Shown in pieces: positions 30,625-41,673 of a stretch of 64,000 nt of DNA. The position numbers and the translations under genes were made by a program. This stretch comes from Yponomeuta sedellus (taxonomy: Eukaryota > Arthropoda > Insecta > Lepidoptera > Yponomeutidae), in NCBI GenBank assembly GCA_934045075.1, contig OW203738.1, forward strand, positions 868,001 to 932,000, in the 5' to 3' direction. The notes below the pieces were generated by a model. The model saw nothing but the letters and a program-made list of their open reading frames with translations. It was not told the origin of the DNA and did no database searches. Position 1 is the stretch's first letter. Every line of letters starts with the position of its first letter.

Positions 30625-31865
30625 AATTTTGGGCATAAAAATAAGTTTATTTTTTTGTATTTTTTCTAAATCAGTCATACCTTCTTTGCATACATTGAAG
30701 AGTAAGCCATCACAATACGAATATTCACGTGACATTTTTTCATTAGTAAAAATGCTCTAATTTGTTTAAATTTCCACACCATCTTTGCATTTTCCCGTCC
30801 CAAACGATAAAACTGAAACGAAAAAGATTAACGAGTTTGATGTTTTTTAAAAGAAACTCTTTTGCCAGCAGTTAAGGTCGAAAATTCATTGGTTAGTGCC
30901 GCGTAGCGCGCAAGATGGTCGATACAAGTGTGACAAAAGTTTTTATTTCATTAGGGTGTCCAACAGTGCGCGTGATAGTGAAATATGTTGCATCAAGAAA
31001 TTAATAAAATGATTCTTAATAACCGAAAATGCTAGTGTGCAAATTTTACATTAAAATGCTAAAAACGCTATGTAAAAACAGATAGAAACAGATACATATG
31101 AAGAGGAAACTCATCCTCAATAGGAACTAAAATGTTGCTCACAATTAAATCAATAAATTACTTTAGAAATAAAGTTTTAACTCTACGTTGAGACACCTCT
31201 CATCCAGCGCTTAAATGATTAAAAATGATTATGTTCATAACCATCTAGCATTTACTTTTTGTTTCTTGATCTACAATTTTACTCATACACAATTTTTTTG
31301 TTTTAAATAAAATAAAAATACAAAATATTAAATAATCCTGCACTTTCCAGTCTCTTTTAACAAAAAAATTTGAGTTCAAATTCCTATCCTCAAATGTAGT
31401 AGGTACCTACTCTTATTGACATAAATGCTAGATATTACCATCTATTATGTTTTTTTTTAAAAAGATGTGTCTTTTTTGCTGCAAGATGTCCCAATAAAAA
31501 TCCAAATTATGGTCACCCGCCTCGCCTGCACCCTGCAGCCTGTAATATATGCCGACCGATCAGTATGCAAATAGTAAATCTTCTTAGAGGCACTCGGAAG
31601 CTTTCGGTAGAGCAACTATACGACTCCTAACATTGCTTATTCCACCTTCAATACGTGAAGGTTTTAAACTATTTAGACGGTGTGAATGCGGTTTAATGTG
31701 GGGTATTGGGTCTGTTTATATTGCACGCCACTGCGACAGCACCGTTCGAGATAAAGATGTTTATTCAGTTTTTTTTTGTGCTCGGAATTGATAGAGGGGA
31801 GCGTTGTTTTGATGCCAAATGGAATTATTTATTTGTGCGCAGAAAAGATGAAAGAAACTTTATAA
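30625..31865. other. No gene recognised
   Basis: 1.2 kb of AT-rich, unique-looking DNA. No frame over 60 codons resembles a known family. Confidence 0.45.
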
Positions 31866-31867
31866 TA

Positions 31868-31949
31868 ACATAACATAACATTTACACACTAGGATACCCT
31901 GTGTCGTGGGAACCAGAAACAACGACATCACAAACATGTAGACATCAAA
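31868..31949 (-). mobile_element. SINE-B copy cut by the assembly gap
   Basis: AACATAACATTTACACACTA and CCTGTGTCGTGGGAACCAGA match SINE-B; the copy runs into N at 31950. Confidence 0.7.
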
Positions 31950-32149
31950 NNNNNNNNNNNNNNNNNNNNNNNNNNNNNNNNNNNNNNNNNNNNNNNNNNN
32001 NNNNNNNNNNNNNNNNNNNNNNNNNNNNNNNNNNNNNNNNNNNNNNNNNNNNNNNNNNNNNNNNNNNNNNNNNNNNNNNNNNNNNNNNNNNNNNNNNNNN
32101 NNNNNNNNNNNNNNNNNNNNNNNNNNNNNNNNNNNNNNNNNNNNNNNNN
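31950..32149. other. Assembly gap (200 N)
   Basis: Exactly 200 undetermined bases. The left side is inside a SINE-B and the right side enters a large palindrome, which may explain why assembly failed here. Confidence 0.99.
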
Positions 32150-32160
32150 GGAATTATTTT

Positions 32161-32210
32161 TTAGGAAATTTTATAGTATTAGGTAATCCTAATACTATAA
32201 TTTTCCTAAA
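32161..32210. repeat. Palindrome, about 23-bp arms, 4-bp spacer
   Basis: TTAGGAAATTTTATAGTATT and AATACTATAATTTTCCTAA face each other around TAAT with one small indel. Confidence 0.8.
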
Positions 32211-32546
32211 CTACGAGGGTGTCAAAGTAATTAAAGTTAAACCAGCTAAATATCTTACAATAGTTATACTTATATACCTATTGCGTTTTGGAGTCGGTGC
32301 CAGCCGTATTAAGTTTAGCCGCGAACAAGAGCCGCGCGCGCCCGCGTCCCCCGCAGCACCGCGCGGCCCCCCCTCGCGCCTTGCGTCCCCCGCCACCGCG
32401 CCGCACGTCTCTTGTTCGCGGCTAAACTTAATACGGCTGGCACCGACTCCAAAAAGCAATAGGTATATAAGTATAACTATTGTAAGATATTTAGCTGGTT
32501 AAACTTTAATTACTTTGACATAGTTTAGGAAAATTATAGTATTAGG
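32188..32546. repeat. Large palindrome with GC-rich loop
   Basis: Arms 32188-32331 and 32410-32546 match almost fully (AGTCGGTGCCAGCCGTATTA and its complement), apart from ACGAGGGTG extra in the left arm. The roughly 80-bp loop is over 80 percent G+C (CGCGCGCGCCCGCGTCCCCC), whereas the arms are AT-rich. Foldback transposon or hairpin-forming MITE. Confidence 0.85.
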
Positions 32547-32639
32547 TAATAGATATTAGGAATTATTTTTTAATTTTTAGTTTTTTTTGTGTTCACGCAT
32601 TTGAAGTCGGTTTTATTTTTTTTTAAGTTCATTTTTTTA

Positions 32640-32805
32640 TTATTAAATTTAAATGGGACCACCCTTGAGGTATTACCTATACGCCGAAAAAAGATTTGTT
32701 CAAATCGGTTCATAATTGGCGGAGTTATCGCGTAACAAACATAGAAAAACATACGGGTCGAATTGAGAACCTCCTCCTTTTTTTGAAGTCGGTTGAAAAG
32801 AGAAC
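32640..32805 (+). repeat. Dispersed repeat ending GAAGTCGGTT
   Basis: GGGACCACCCTTGAGGTATT, CGGAGTTATCGCGTAACAAA and CTCCTCCTTTTTTTGAAGTC, then GGTT, form a common lepidopteran interspersed repeat end. Confidence 0.6.
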
Positions 32806-33149
32806 AATAAAATCTCTCGCGGAAAATTAGTATGATTGATAGCCCCTGCTAAATAATACACTGAATATTTTGAGTTCGGGCTAATTACAGATAGGTACGG
32901 AAATCCAATATCCGCGGCGGCGGGTGATCTCCCGAAGCTCGGGGTCCCAAATGGTTCGAGGACACGAGAGGACACAAAAATACCGAAGTGGAAAAGAAGT
33001 GGTTTTGAATGAAGAAAAGAGACATTACTTGAATCGTAACACAGAAACGTGTCAAATCAAACCGAGTGATAGGAATCAGTCACTAGGCCTTAACAACAAC
33101 CTCCAATATACTTCATGTACACCTACCTACCTACTCTCTTGATCTGTCA

Positions 33150-33294
33150 GTTCTAACCATCCCAAGGTTGTCTGGAAGAGATTGCTTCTAGCGATAAGAA
33201 AGCCAAATGTATACGGCAATACTTAGATAAGTAAGCCTTTTTATGTATTTTGTTTTCTGGTGTGTACAATAAAGAGGTCTAATCTAATCTAACA
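33150..33294 (+). repeat. LINE 3' end with TCTAA tail
   Basis: AGGTTGTCTGGAAGAGATTG, TAGCGATAAGAAAGCC and GTACAATAAAGAGGTCTAAT, finishing in TCTAA repeats. It joins the following 5S-SINE directly. Confidence 0.75.
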
Positions 33295-33582
33295 ACACGC
33301 GCGGTCAAGTGCTGGATGGATGACCATCCGTTGACTACCGCTCGTTACATTTTTTCCGAGCGCTTCCGTGCTTCCGGGCCATTGGTGCCGGCTGTCATGT
33401 AATGGCAGTTGCAAAGTCATGTCAGAGGCCATATGGGCGGCTTTATAACTTCTGAAATTAAGGCACGCCACTGTCTTACAAACCTCCACGAACCCGCATT
33501 TGACCCCCGTGGTGGAATATCGCCTAACCTTTCGAAGAAACCCGTGCCCCAGCAGTGGGGGCATACAAAGGGTTGATATCAA
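33295..33582 (+). mobile_element. 5S-SINE, 5'-truncated within the 5S-like head
   Basis: Starts at GCGCGGTCAAGTGCTGGATG and keeps GGATGACCATCC, the box C-like part. Tail ends GGGTTGATATC. Confidence 0.78.
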
Positions 33583-33599
33583 TTCAATATCAATACAGG

Positions 33600-33945
33600 T
33601 GTAAACTTAAAAGGAAGATTCGACCCTATCATTGTTACCACTGTTATATATAATATTTTTTTATTTTATATTTGATATTCAATAAACATTTGCTAAATTT
33701 GTCGGAGTTCAATCTCCAAACGACTGCACATAGTGTATCTCCCTCTTTTTATTTTTCGCTCCCTATACTAAAAGTATCTGTCCATTCCCGTTACTTTGCA
33801 TCCATTGCAAAGGTCTGTTATTTTTTATGTCGTAGCTCAATTTAAGGCTGGGCGTACCTCTAAAATAGATGTTAAAATTGATTATAGTTATGATGACGAT
33901 TAAATTGGCCTTTTTTTTGCATCTACTTAATGAGATGATTTATAC
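33600..33945. other. No gene recognised
   Basis: AT-rich; no supported feature. Confidence 0.4.
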
Positions 33946-33949
33946 AGCG

Positions 33950-34308
33950 TCCAGTGGTATCTTCACTCACACTAGATAGATGAAGGGACCACTCCGACGC
34001 TGTAGTGCCTGGGACATGGTTTTATAGATGGTGTAGGCTTGCCCAGCACCTATACCACCCTGACAGCTTAGTCGGCCTAGCCCACAGGAAAGACTAGTCA
34101 ATACGTGCGGAGCCAACCAAGCCGCGGGTTTCCTCACGATGTTTTCCTTCACAATTAGCGTGTGGTATTGCGACTACAAATTCGCAAATGTACGTAACTT
34201 AGGAATTAAACAAAGTCATTGGTACATGCCCGCACTCGGGATCGAATCTGGGGCTCTCGCTTGCCAGTCCATGGTTCTACCCACTGAGCTACTACCGCTT
34301 CCAATGAT
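33950..34308 (-). mobile_element. SINE-C, near full length (tRNA-derived)
   Basis: On the minus strand: tRNA-like head GCGGTAGTAGCTCAGTGG with box B GGTTCGAT-like sequence, then the core GAAGGAAAACATCGTGAGG, then ATAAAACCATGTCCCAGGCA. It matches 55757-56150 over about 350 bp. Confidence 0.8.
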
Positions 34309-34380
34309 GACGATATTATTAAAAAAATACGAACTTGAGTCTTAATCGTAACTAATTGGTATTTGAGCTATCCTGAGTTT

Positions 34381-34647
34381 TTTTTAATGCACTAACCCGT
34401 GCTAAGGACAATTTTTGCGCTCTTCCAACTGAGCTAATGGGCGACTCACCGAAGTGATGCACATTACTTCAGTCATATGTCTCTGCCTGTACGTAATACA
34501 GAGAGTATTGTAAAGAGGTTCGAAATTTCACTAATGCCGGTGAGTCACCCATTAGCTCAGTAGGAAGAGCGCTGGCACGGATAGCCAGAGGTCGCGGGTT
34601 CGAATCCCGGCATGGGTGGAATTTTTAGCCTCTAAATAGGTTTTTAA
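34381..34647 (-). mobile_element. hpSINE copy 9
   Basis: Inverted terminus TTTTTAATGCACTAACCCGT, a shortened antisense half, then a complete sense tRNA-like half (CACCCATTAGCTCAG to CGGGTTCGAATCCCGGCATG). No clear target duplication. Confidence 0.8.
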
Positions 34648-34649
34648 CA

Positions 34650-35224
34650 AATAACAAAAGTGTTATGTTATTTCGTGAATCCTTAATAAGGTCGTAATAT
34701 GAAGTTTTTACAGTCCTAATTTACAGCTAGCTACATGCCTAGTTAGGACCTTGTCTAATTCAGCTGGCACTGACTCGTAATGTGCAGATTAATTGCAAAT
34801 CAGGCGGCGGGCGGCAAACACGCGTTTTCTGGCACACACACAATGATGGTTTTGGGACGACTGTATAATGTAGGCGGGGTGAATGAGTTATTTTAAGGCA
34901 TAATAGAACTAACGCTTTGAGTTTAGTAACAATAGGTTAATGACTAATAGGTCAGTATTTAGGCAGTAAACTAAACTAAACATGCATTTTTCTAACTAAA
35001 ATATTCGTCAGCACTACACATTATTGATTCGTCAGCACGACTTGATTTTTTTGTCATAAAAGTCCATTTTTTGCTCTGATTCGTGGAGCTTAAACATGGT
35101 TGGTTGCTCGTCTCTGACTGAATTTGAAAGTACTTTATTCAAGATTTGAATAAAAAAATACAAAGCGATTAATAAAGTGTGTCTGAAGCCCTCGTTGGTA
35201 ATATAATACCCCGTTTTTATGAAA
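34650..35224. other. No gene recognised
   Basis: AT-rich sequence without a supported feature. Confidence 0.45.
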
Positions 35225-35236
35225 AAAAGGAGTCAA

Positions 35237-35481
35237 TTTTAAAAACCTATTTAGAGGGTAAAAATTCCACCCATGTCGGGATTCAAACCCGCGAACTCTG
35301 GCTATCCGTGCCAGCGCTCTTCCAATTGAGCTAATGGGCGACTCACGGCATCAGTGAAATTTCGAACCTCTTTACACTATTCTCTGTATTACGAACATGC
35401 ATGGGTGGAATGTTTAGCCTCTAAATAGGTTTTTTAAATTGTACTTAGCACGGGTTAGTGCTTTAAAAATTGAAATAGTAT
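35237..35481 (+). mobile_element. hpSINE copy 10
   Basis: Perfect 12-bp duplication AAAAGGAGTCAA at 35225-35236 and 35482-35493. The antisense tRNA-like half is complete, while the sense half is reduced to GCATGGGTGGAATGTTTAGC and the terminal tail. Confidence 0.9.
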
Positions 35482-35489
35482 AAAAGGAG

Positions 35490-35756
35490 TCAAACTAAAA
35501 TACTATTGTGCGAATCAAACACCAATTGTTTCAAGTAATGTTGAATTAAACAACGTGTAAGAGGCACAGAAATAGATGGAAACTAAAGTAATAAATATTC
35601 CCATTAGTGTTATAGCCTAGAGACTGTTATGTATCACAACTTTAGCTATAACTTAGTACAAATCGTACCCAATTGTAAGCATGCCTAAGTGGGTATCATG
35701 TATGAGACAAGCCCTAAACGTATAAAGAACTACATGGACGCAATAAAGTTACTGGT
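35490..35756. other. No gene recognised
   Basis: Unique-looking AT-rich sequence. Confidence 0.35.
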
Positions 35757-36195
35757 AGTTAGCCAGTGTCGGCTAGGTCTACCTCACGATGGGCTGTTTG
35801 AGAGAGCGGAATGGGAGGTGAAGTGAATGGACTTACTTGGTGATGGTGGATGATGGCTCGCTTTAGCTGTTGGGCAGATGATGAGCGGTGATGGATGAGC
35901 TGATGCGTCCAGCGTACGGAGAACACTCCTGCACTGTTCACTTATAGTCTAATATTGTCAATATATTGTTCTTTGAGCTGATAATGTTTCTTGGTCACCA
36001 AATGTCTATCACTCCACGAGAATTCGAGCACTTATCACGCGCGTATGTCACAGTGCGAATGTGTATGCAGATGGCTGGATAAATTAGTAGCGAGCAAGCG
36101 GCACGAGTGACGGCACCGGGGCGACCAGAATAATGAACAATGAGTGACCACAGATTCATGATTACGTCGCGTCGATTCTCGCTCGAACAGTTACG
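35757..36195 (-). mobile_element. LTR-retrotransposon-like leader, copy 2
   Basis: Inverted relative to 955-1391 and about as long. It contains GATAGACATTTGGTGACC on the minus strand. Neither copy is attached to gag or pol, so both are remnants of the same 5' region. Confidence 0.45.
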
Positions 36196-36257
36196 TATAA
36201 TTTTTTTTGGCATTCTCACACCTAGCTTAGAGCAAAATATGAACTTTATAAGTATAA

Positions 36258-36603
36258 GTGAAGCGCTCGTGGTCTAGGCAAACCGAGTGATTGGAATCAA
36301 TCACTTGGTTAAGCAACAACAGGCGCGGTCAGGCACGGGATGGGTGAGCGTCCCGTGACTACCGCTACTGGCATTTTTCCGAGCGCTTCCGTGCTTTGCA
36401 AGGCACGTTAAGTTGTTGGTGCCGGCTGTCATATAATGGCAGTCGTTAAGCCATGTCAGAGGCCTTATGGGCGGCTTGATAACTTCTAACAGTAAGGCCC
36501 GCCTTTCTTACAATCCTCCACCAACCCGGACTTGGCCCCCGTGGTGTAGTATGGCCTAACCTTCCTGAGATGCAGGAAGAGACTCGTGCCCCAGCAGTAG
36601 GGA
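36258..36603 (+). mobile_element. 5S-SINE, nearly full length
   Basis: GAAGCGCTCGTGGTCTAGGC, GGTTAAGCAACAACAGGCGC and GGATGGGTGAGCGTCCCGTG are present. The terminal GACATACAAGGG is cut at CAGCAGTAGGGAAG. Confidence 0.85.
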
Positions 36604-36609
36604 AGTCTA

Positions 36610-36900
36610 AGCCGTCAATCCGAGCGACGGTAGCTCTGTGTGTGGAACAATGGACTCGTAAGTGAGAGACCGAGATTCGATTTCCAGTGCGGGCGTCTAC
36701 CAATGACTTAGTTTTTTTAAGTCATGTGCATTTGTGAATTTACTGTTGCAATACCACTCGTTAACGTTGAAGGAAAACAGGAAACCTGATAATCTAATTG
36801 AATAAGGAGCTCAAATACCTCAGCGCTTGAAATTTCCAATCCTCGAGGGGAACACGTGGTAATTAAGCCCATACAATCTCTCCCGGATATAAACATAATG
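36610..36900 (+). mobile_element. SINE-C copy
   Basis: GCGACGGTAGCTCTGTGTG with GAGATTCGATTTCCAGTGCG, then ACGTTGAAGGAAAACAGGAA (a short deletion in the core) and ACACGTGGTAATTAAGCCC. Confidence 0.65.
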
Positions 36901-37117
36901 GTATCCAGACAGAAACGAATTTATAAGAAGAATAAATAAATGAAGAACTTATAAACGTACGACCCCAGCCTATAACGTAAGCGCATAAATCCACAGGAAC
37001 TATGGCTGGGCGTCAAACGCACTGGTTTGCAAATGCTCTTCTATTTAACCTCGTACAGTCGAAAGCAAAACCTGCTAGCTTATAGTCCAGTAATTAATTA
37101 ATTTAATTTATATTATT

Positions 37118-37390
37118 AATATCGTCGTCGTCGTCGTCGTCAGGCTATACTAGTCCACTGCTGGACTATTATAGCCTGACCCTCCCCTAAAGAGCGCCGG
37201 TGCTATCATAGGGGGTAATGCCCATAATCCCCACGCTGGGCATGCGGGTTGGGGATCGCAGTTCGGTGGAATTGTACTGCAGGGGGCGCTGCTGCCCACC
37301 CCCCGGTTTGTGTCCCTTAGTCGCCTTTTACGACACCTGCGGGAAGAATTGGGTTAGTGCTATTCTGTAGGCCAACACCACGCAGCAATG
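37118..37390 (+). repeat. TCG microsatellite and dispersed repeat
   Basis: Eight GTC/TCG units (37120-37142) lead into AGTCCACTGCTGGACTATTA, TAATCCCCACGCTGGGCATG and CTTAGTCGCCTTTTACGACA. I recognise this block as a common lepidopteran repeat. No frame is conserved. Confidence 0.55.
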
Positions 37391-38117
37391 GTTATTAATA
37401 TCATAAATGGCTAACTCTTTGTGTAGGCAACGTACGTTAACGTTTGTTTTTGTAGTAAAAACACCTCGTCGGAACTGCAAAGGAATATTCGTGATAATAC
37501 TTCGTATAATCTAGTTGGCTTCGCTGATTTAACATGGTACTAGAATTTATTGTGAATGCTGTGTGAGTCTTTAATAAGCAACCTTAAAAGGCTGAGACTG
37601 TTAAATCCTATATGTATATATTTGACACAACTGAGTGAACAGTGCGACTAAAAAGTGTAAGGCAATGTTACTCTCTTCTTTTTTTCAACCCTCTTGATAA
37701 ATTAGCTGGAGTTGGGACTAGGAAATCTTGCTCTATTTAAAAATATGTCTCAAAAGCTTAGCGGTGTCTGGATCTCGGTAATTGTATTCAACTAGAGTAG
37801 ATAAGAGATATATTTGCCTAACATTGCCTCCTTGACCTAATAGTACCACGTTTCATTACCATATCGAATGCCCAGTAGGCTTTTCTCCCGCTGGGAGCAA
37901 CATTTATACAATCCGCTATTTGACTCTCTTCTCAAATAAGTCTTACAAATGGTGAATATCTCTTCCATTAGACCAAAAACTTTTTGTATATTTTTTGAGG
38001 ACCAAAAAGCAACCAAAAAATATACTTTAAAACTTTTAGTTGCTAATCAGCCCAAAACGAGGTCAGCCATTTTTGTCTATGGTTTGAAGACCTGAAATCT
38101 TGTAAGCAAGGTTTGAC
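37391..38117. other. No gene recognised
   Basis: AT-rich sequence; no supported feature. Confidence 0.4.
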
Positions 38118-38125
38118 ATTCAACA

Positions 38126-38278
38126 ATGATTATACTATTTTTATTTTTAATGCACTAACTCGTGCTAAAGACAATTTTAAAAACCTATTTAGAGGCTGAA
38201 AATTCCACCCTTGCCGGGATACGAACTCGCGACCTTTGGCTATCCGTGGAATTTTTAGCCTCTAAATAGGTTTTTAAA
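38126..38278 (-). mobile_element. hpSINE copy 11, minimal form
   Basis: Only about 150 bp: the inverted terminus, part of the antisense half and the terminal GTGGAATTTTTAGCCTCTAA. It is flanked by ATTCAACA at 38118-38125 and 38279-38286. Confidence 0.75.
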
Positions 38279-38338
38279 ATTCAACATATTATTATGTGCA
38301 AGTGATCTGTGAGTATAGTGAAATAACAACAACGCAAC

Positions 38339-38566
38339 CATGATTTCCTCGAGTTTACATGCAAAATATAGCAATTATCATTACTACATTGTTCGAGAAT
38401 GCAAAGACATGTCTAGAAAGACCCTCGGAATGTTGTGGATTCGTGTACCCAGTGAAATAAACATACGAAAAACTGTCTGAAACTTGCCAAAAGTGACCAC
38501 AATACTTTATCGACTGAAACTCGGTTGTATTTATGTGAAGATCACTTTGGTGTAAGTCCTATAATA
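38339..38566 (+). pseudogene. THAP-domain first exon, frameshifted
   Basis: From the ATG at 38339 the frame gives YIVRECKDMSRKTLGMLWIR, VPSEINIRKT and then a stop. Shifting by one base restores LKLAKSDHNTLSTETRLYLC and EDHFG, followed by a splice-donor-like GTAAGT at about 38560. The order (C-x-n, LW..VPS, RK.W..LA, LCEDHF) is that of THAP zinc-finger domains, DNA-binding modules found in P-element-type transposases and in host transcription regulators. The first zinc ligand, usually Cys before VVPEC, is Tyr here, and the Trp after RKT is hit by the frameshift. It is therefore a dead copy of a 5' exon; no further exons are visible. Confidence 0.65.
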
Positions 38567-39245
38567 ATCAACGTATACCGGCTCTGGCTGACAGATATTT
38601 GTTTACAAATCAAAGATGCTTTCTATATGGCGGATAGCGTTTTCACCGTTCTTAATTAAAAATAAAAATATTTGCAAATTTTGCGGCCACCTTACATACT
38701 TACTTAATAAAGTCCGTATATTTCAGTTTCTTACGTTAAATACTACAGAAAATATTAATTTATCGCGTCAAATTTGATAAGAGTCAAGTAGCGGATTGGA
38801 CTCTGTGTATAATTAATGAATCGATAATATATTGTCTGCTTACTATTAGGGTACCCTAGCCACAAATGAACTTTTGCAGTTGACTGTACAACAATGCTAC
38901 GCGTCCAAAATACGCCATCAATGCGGTTTTTATGATCACGGCAGACTAACCGCGGAATTATGTGAATACGTGTGCTCGTTATTGGTTAAATAAATGGTAG
39001 TCAACTGGGGTTAATTGGCACTAAACTCGCAGCCGGCTTTGCTAAGCGGACTAGTGGAAACGATTATAATAAACAGTTGTCCGCTAGCAGTATTCACTGT
39101 CATCCTACTACAGTACAGTGGGTTTATTCAAACGGTTAGTGACCAGCGTTATACGCGAATAAAATTTACATCTATTTAATATAAATGTCATGAACGCTTT
39201 GCACCTTTTCTCCAAAACTACCGGCCTATTGAATGTTACGCTCTT
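38567..39245. other. No gene recognised
   Basis: AT-rich DNA downstream of the THAP exon. I looked for further exons and saw none. Confidence 0.4.
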
Positions 39246-39249
39246 AGAA

Positions 39250-39310
39250 TGTGCAATAGTGAATGAATGAATGAAAATTCTTTATTGCACTAAAACAAAA
39301 TTGTTCAAAG
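39250..39310 (-). repeat. LINE 3' tail with GAAT repeats
   Basis: GAATGAATGAATGAAAATTC then TTTATTGCACTAAAAC is the reverse of a TGCAATAAAG-type LINE 3' end. Confidence 0.5.
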
Positions 39311-40418
39311 CCGAGCATTAGTACAATTTCGTTAAAATTATTAATAAATAATATTTTCTTTCAGATAACAAACGTTGATGTGGAGAGTGTCAGAAAAAAA
39401 TATGGGCGTGATTACATAAACTAGATAAATGTTTACATCCATACAGTTATAATTTAAATATACGTTAAATATAACATGACACTGAATTACATATTAATTG
39501 CAAACTACCTACTAACGATCAATATTACCACAGACGTATGTAGTACTTAGACCATTGGTGGCAATAATTTTGTTTAACTTATCTTGAGATAACCTGTCCA
39601 TTTTTTGAAAATAATTTCTGACGTTAAGTGCCCGGAAAATATGACGATAGAAATAAAACCCATACTCTCTCTCTCTCTCGCTGACATAGGGTCTGTGCCA
39701 TGAAAAAGGCTTAAAAAAGGGGGCTATATTCTAAAGAATCTTGTTTATTTGTAAACCACATGCCCCTAAACTAATTATAAAACATACAAATTTTCCGCGC
39801 CTACGGACATCAGCTTAGACATTTCCTTAGATAAACACGAGTGACAAGTCGACCCCTCTTTAAAATTCCAACATTCAAGGGCAAACAATATTCAGAGCTG
39901 TTCCGTATCTCCCCACTCTCCTTCACAGGCTAGGCAAACAGGGTGTGACATTAAAGGGGTTTTCTTTGATAATAGTAAAGAATAATATTGTCGAAGCATC
40001 TACGCAGCTCTAAAGGGATGCTATGGTGATTGTAAGAGGGTAGTTGACAAAAAATATATTTTCTTATGAAGATAGATTTTTTAACTCAATAATATGACTT
40101 GACGAAAAGTAGCTTTAGGCTCAAAAAAGGTGCAAAAACTCTCCAACATATTACCTCTCTCTATATTAACTAAGAGATGCTAGCTGCAAAAAGTTTGCAA
40201 ACGCGGTAAATATTTCTATTGTTGCTTTTGTAAAAGACTTATTTAAAAAAATATATAACAATGCAAACATGCATTCATTTCACCTCAATCTAATTTTAAG
40301 TTTTCCAACAATCTTAATAGAATATTATTTTTACTAAATTATTATATTGCATTTATAAGAAAAGTAAGGGGTATGATGGTCCTACTGTAATCTGTAATCA
40401 AAGCATGATGGGACTGTA
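39311..40418. other. No gene recognised
   Basis: Long AT-rich stretch with a short CT run at 39666-39680. No supported gene. Confidence 0.45.
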
Positions 40419-40419
40419 T

Positions 40420-40642
40420 CACGTCGGGCTCACCACTATAGGGAAGAGCGGGTGATCGTGCTCTTCCACTATAAGGGGAAATTTCCCGCCAGGCAGATCG
40501 TATGCCTGGGGACGGCCGGTCCAACTGTTGTTAGTCGGACGTTATATTTATGGTATGTCATTGAAACACTTTGATTGCGCGATGCAGGAATGTTGGAGTT
40601 TGTAGTGCGCGCAGAGATGACATGTGCTCGCCACAATGTGAC
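40420..40642 (+). repeat. Repeat family F, copy 2
   Basis: Same orientation as 29281-29505; GGGAAATTTCCCGCCAGGCA and GATTGCGCGATGCAGGAAT are shared. The copies diverge sharply at both ends, so these mark the element borders. Confidence 0.7.
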
Positions 40643-40842
40643 ATTGTACTTTGAAACACACATCAGTTTTTTTAAATAATAATAATGCAGTTTTAAATAC
40701 AACCCAAAGCAGTCCACATGCCTTGGGATTAATAACCACGCTTGCCCACCGTGCGTAGGGGATTACAAAACAATTTTCAATCTTTATTTTAGTTACAGTA
40801 AAAATATAGCACTTAAAAAGAAATAGAAAATGAATTGATTTG

Positions 40843-41155
40843 TGAATTGCTTTTAGTAATAAGGCTGTCATTTGTACTATATTTTTGTAATATAACATAA
40901 CATTTACATACTAGCATATACATTGCTTACAGACCCACACTAGGATACCCTGTGTCGCGGGTTCAGAAACAGCGACATCACAAACATGTAAACATCCAAG
41001 ACCTGGGGTTTTCTTGTTCCCAGCCGGGGTTCGAACCTGGTACCTCTCGCATGGTAGGCAAATGCGCTACCGCTGCACCACAGCGGTCGTCAAATTGTAT
41101 CATTCCTGTTACTGCAATTTGTGTGTGCAATAAAAAATATTCTATCTAGAAACAC
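40843..41155 (+). repeat. LINE 3' end split by SINE-B
   Basis: TTGCTTTTAGTAATAAGGCT precedes the SINE and GTGTGTGCAATAAAAAATAT follows it, so one LINE 3' end was interrupted. Confidence 0.7.
40893..41092 (-). mobile_element. SINE-B, full length
   Basis: The minus strand starts with GACCGCTGTGGTGCAGCGG (tRNA-like box A region) and has AGGTTCGAACCCCGGCTGGG (box B), then GTTTACATGTTTGTGATGTC and the tail TGTTATGTTAT. Confidence 0.82.
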
Positions 41156-41249
41156 AAAACAATCAACAAAACAGGCGTGGAATTATTATCGGCAAAATAT
41201 ATGAGAAAAAAACAAACAGAAAAGCGAGACAACTCACGAATTAAACAAA

Positions 41250-41281
41250 CATTTTATCTATCTATCTATCTATCTATCTAA
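41250..41281 (+). repeat. ATCT microsatellite
   Basis: About seven ATCT units, likely the tail of an eroded LINE. Confidence 0.8.
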
Positions 41282-41660
41282 TTAGAACGAAGACATTCCT
41301 ATTTGCTCGTCGAAAACAAAAATCGGAAACCATAAGTAGATGGCACTTCAAAATTTGCAAATCGACCCACGACTTGCGAGCCGTAAAAAACCTTACGCTC
41401 ATTGTAATAGGGCCTATAACAGTCCGATCATGCTTAAGTCGTAAATTCGCAATAATATTAGAGGGGGAAATATGAAGAGGAATGCCTTTAGCATTCACCC
41501 CAGAGTTGTCTTGTAAACGACATAACTCGACAAGATGTTGCGAGCGCGGATGGCGAAATTATTGGGGACCGAAGGGGCGGTTTAAGGGTGCGTTCACATG
41601 ACAAACCTTAAAGAAAGTACCCACCTATATAAAATCATAATTAAAATTAGAATCTATTGG
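41282..41660. other. No gene recognised
   Basis: A 74-codon minus-strand frame is present, but it matches nothing I know. Confidence 0.35.
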
Positions 41661-41673
41661 AATAAATAATTAT

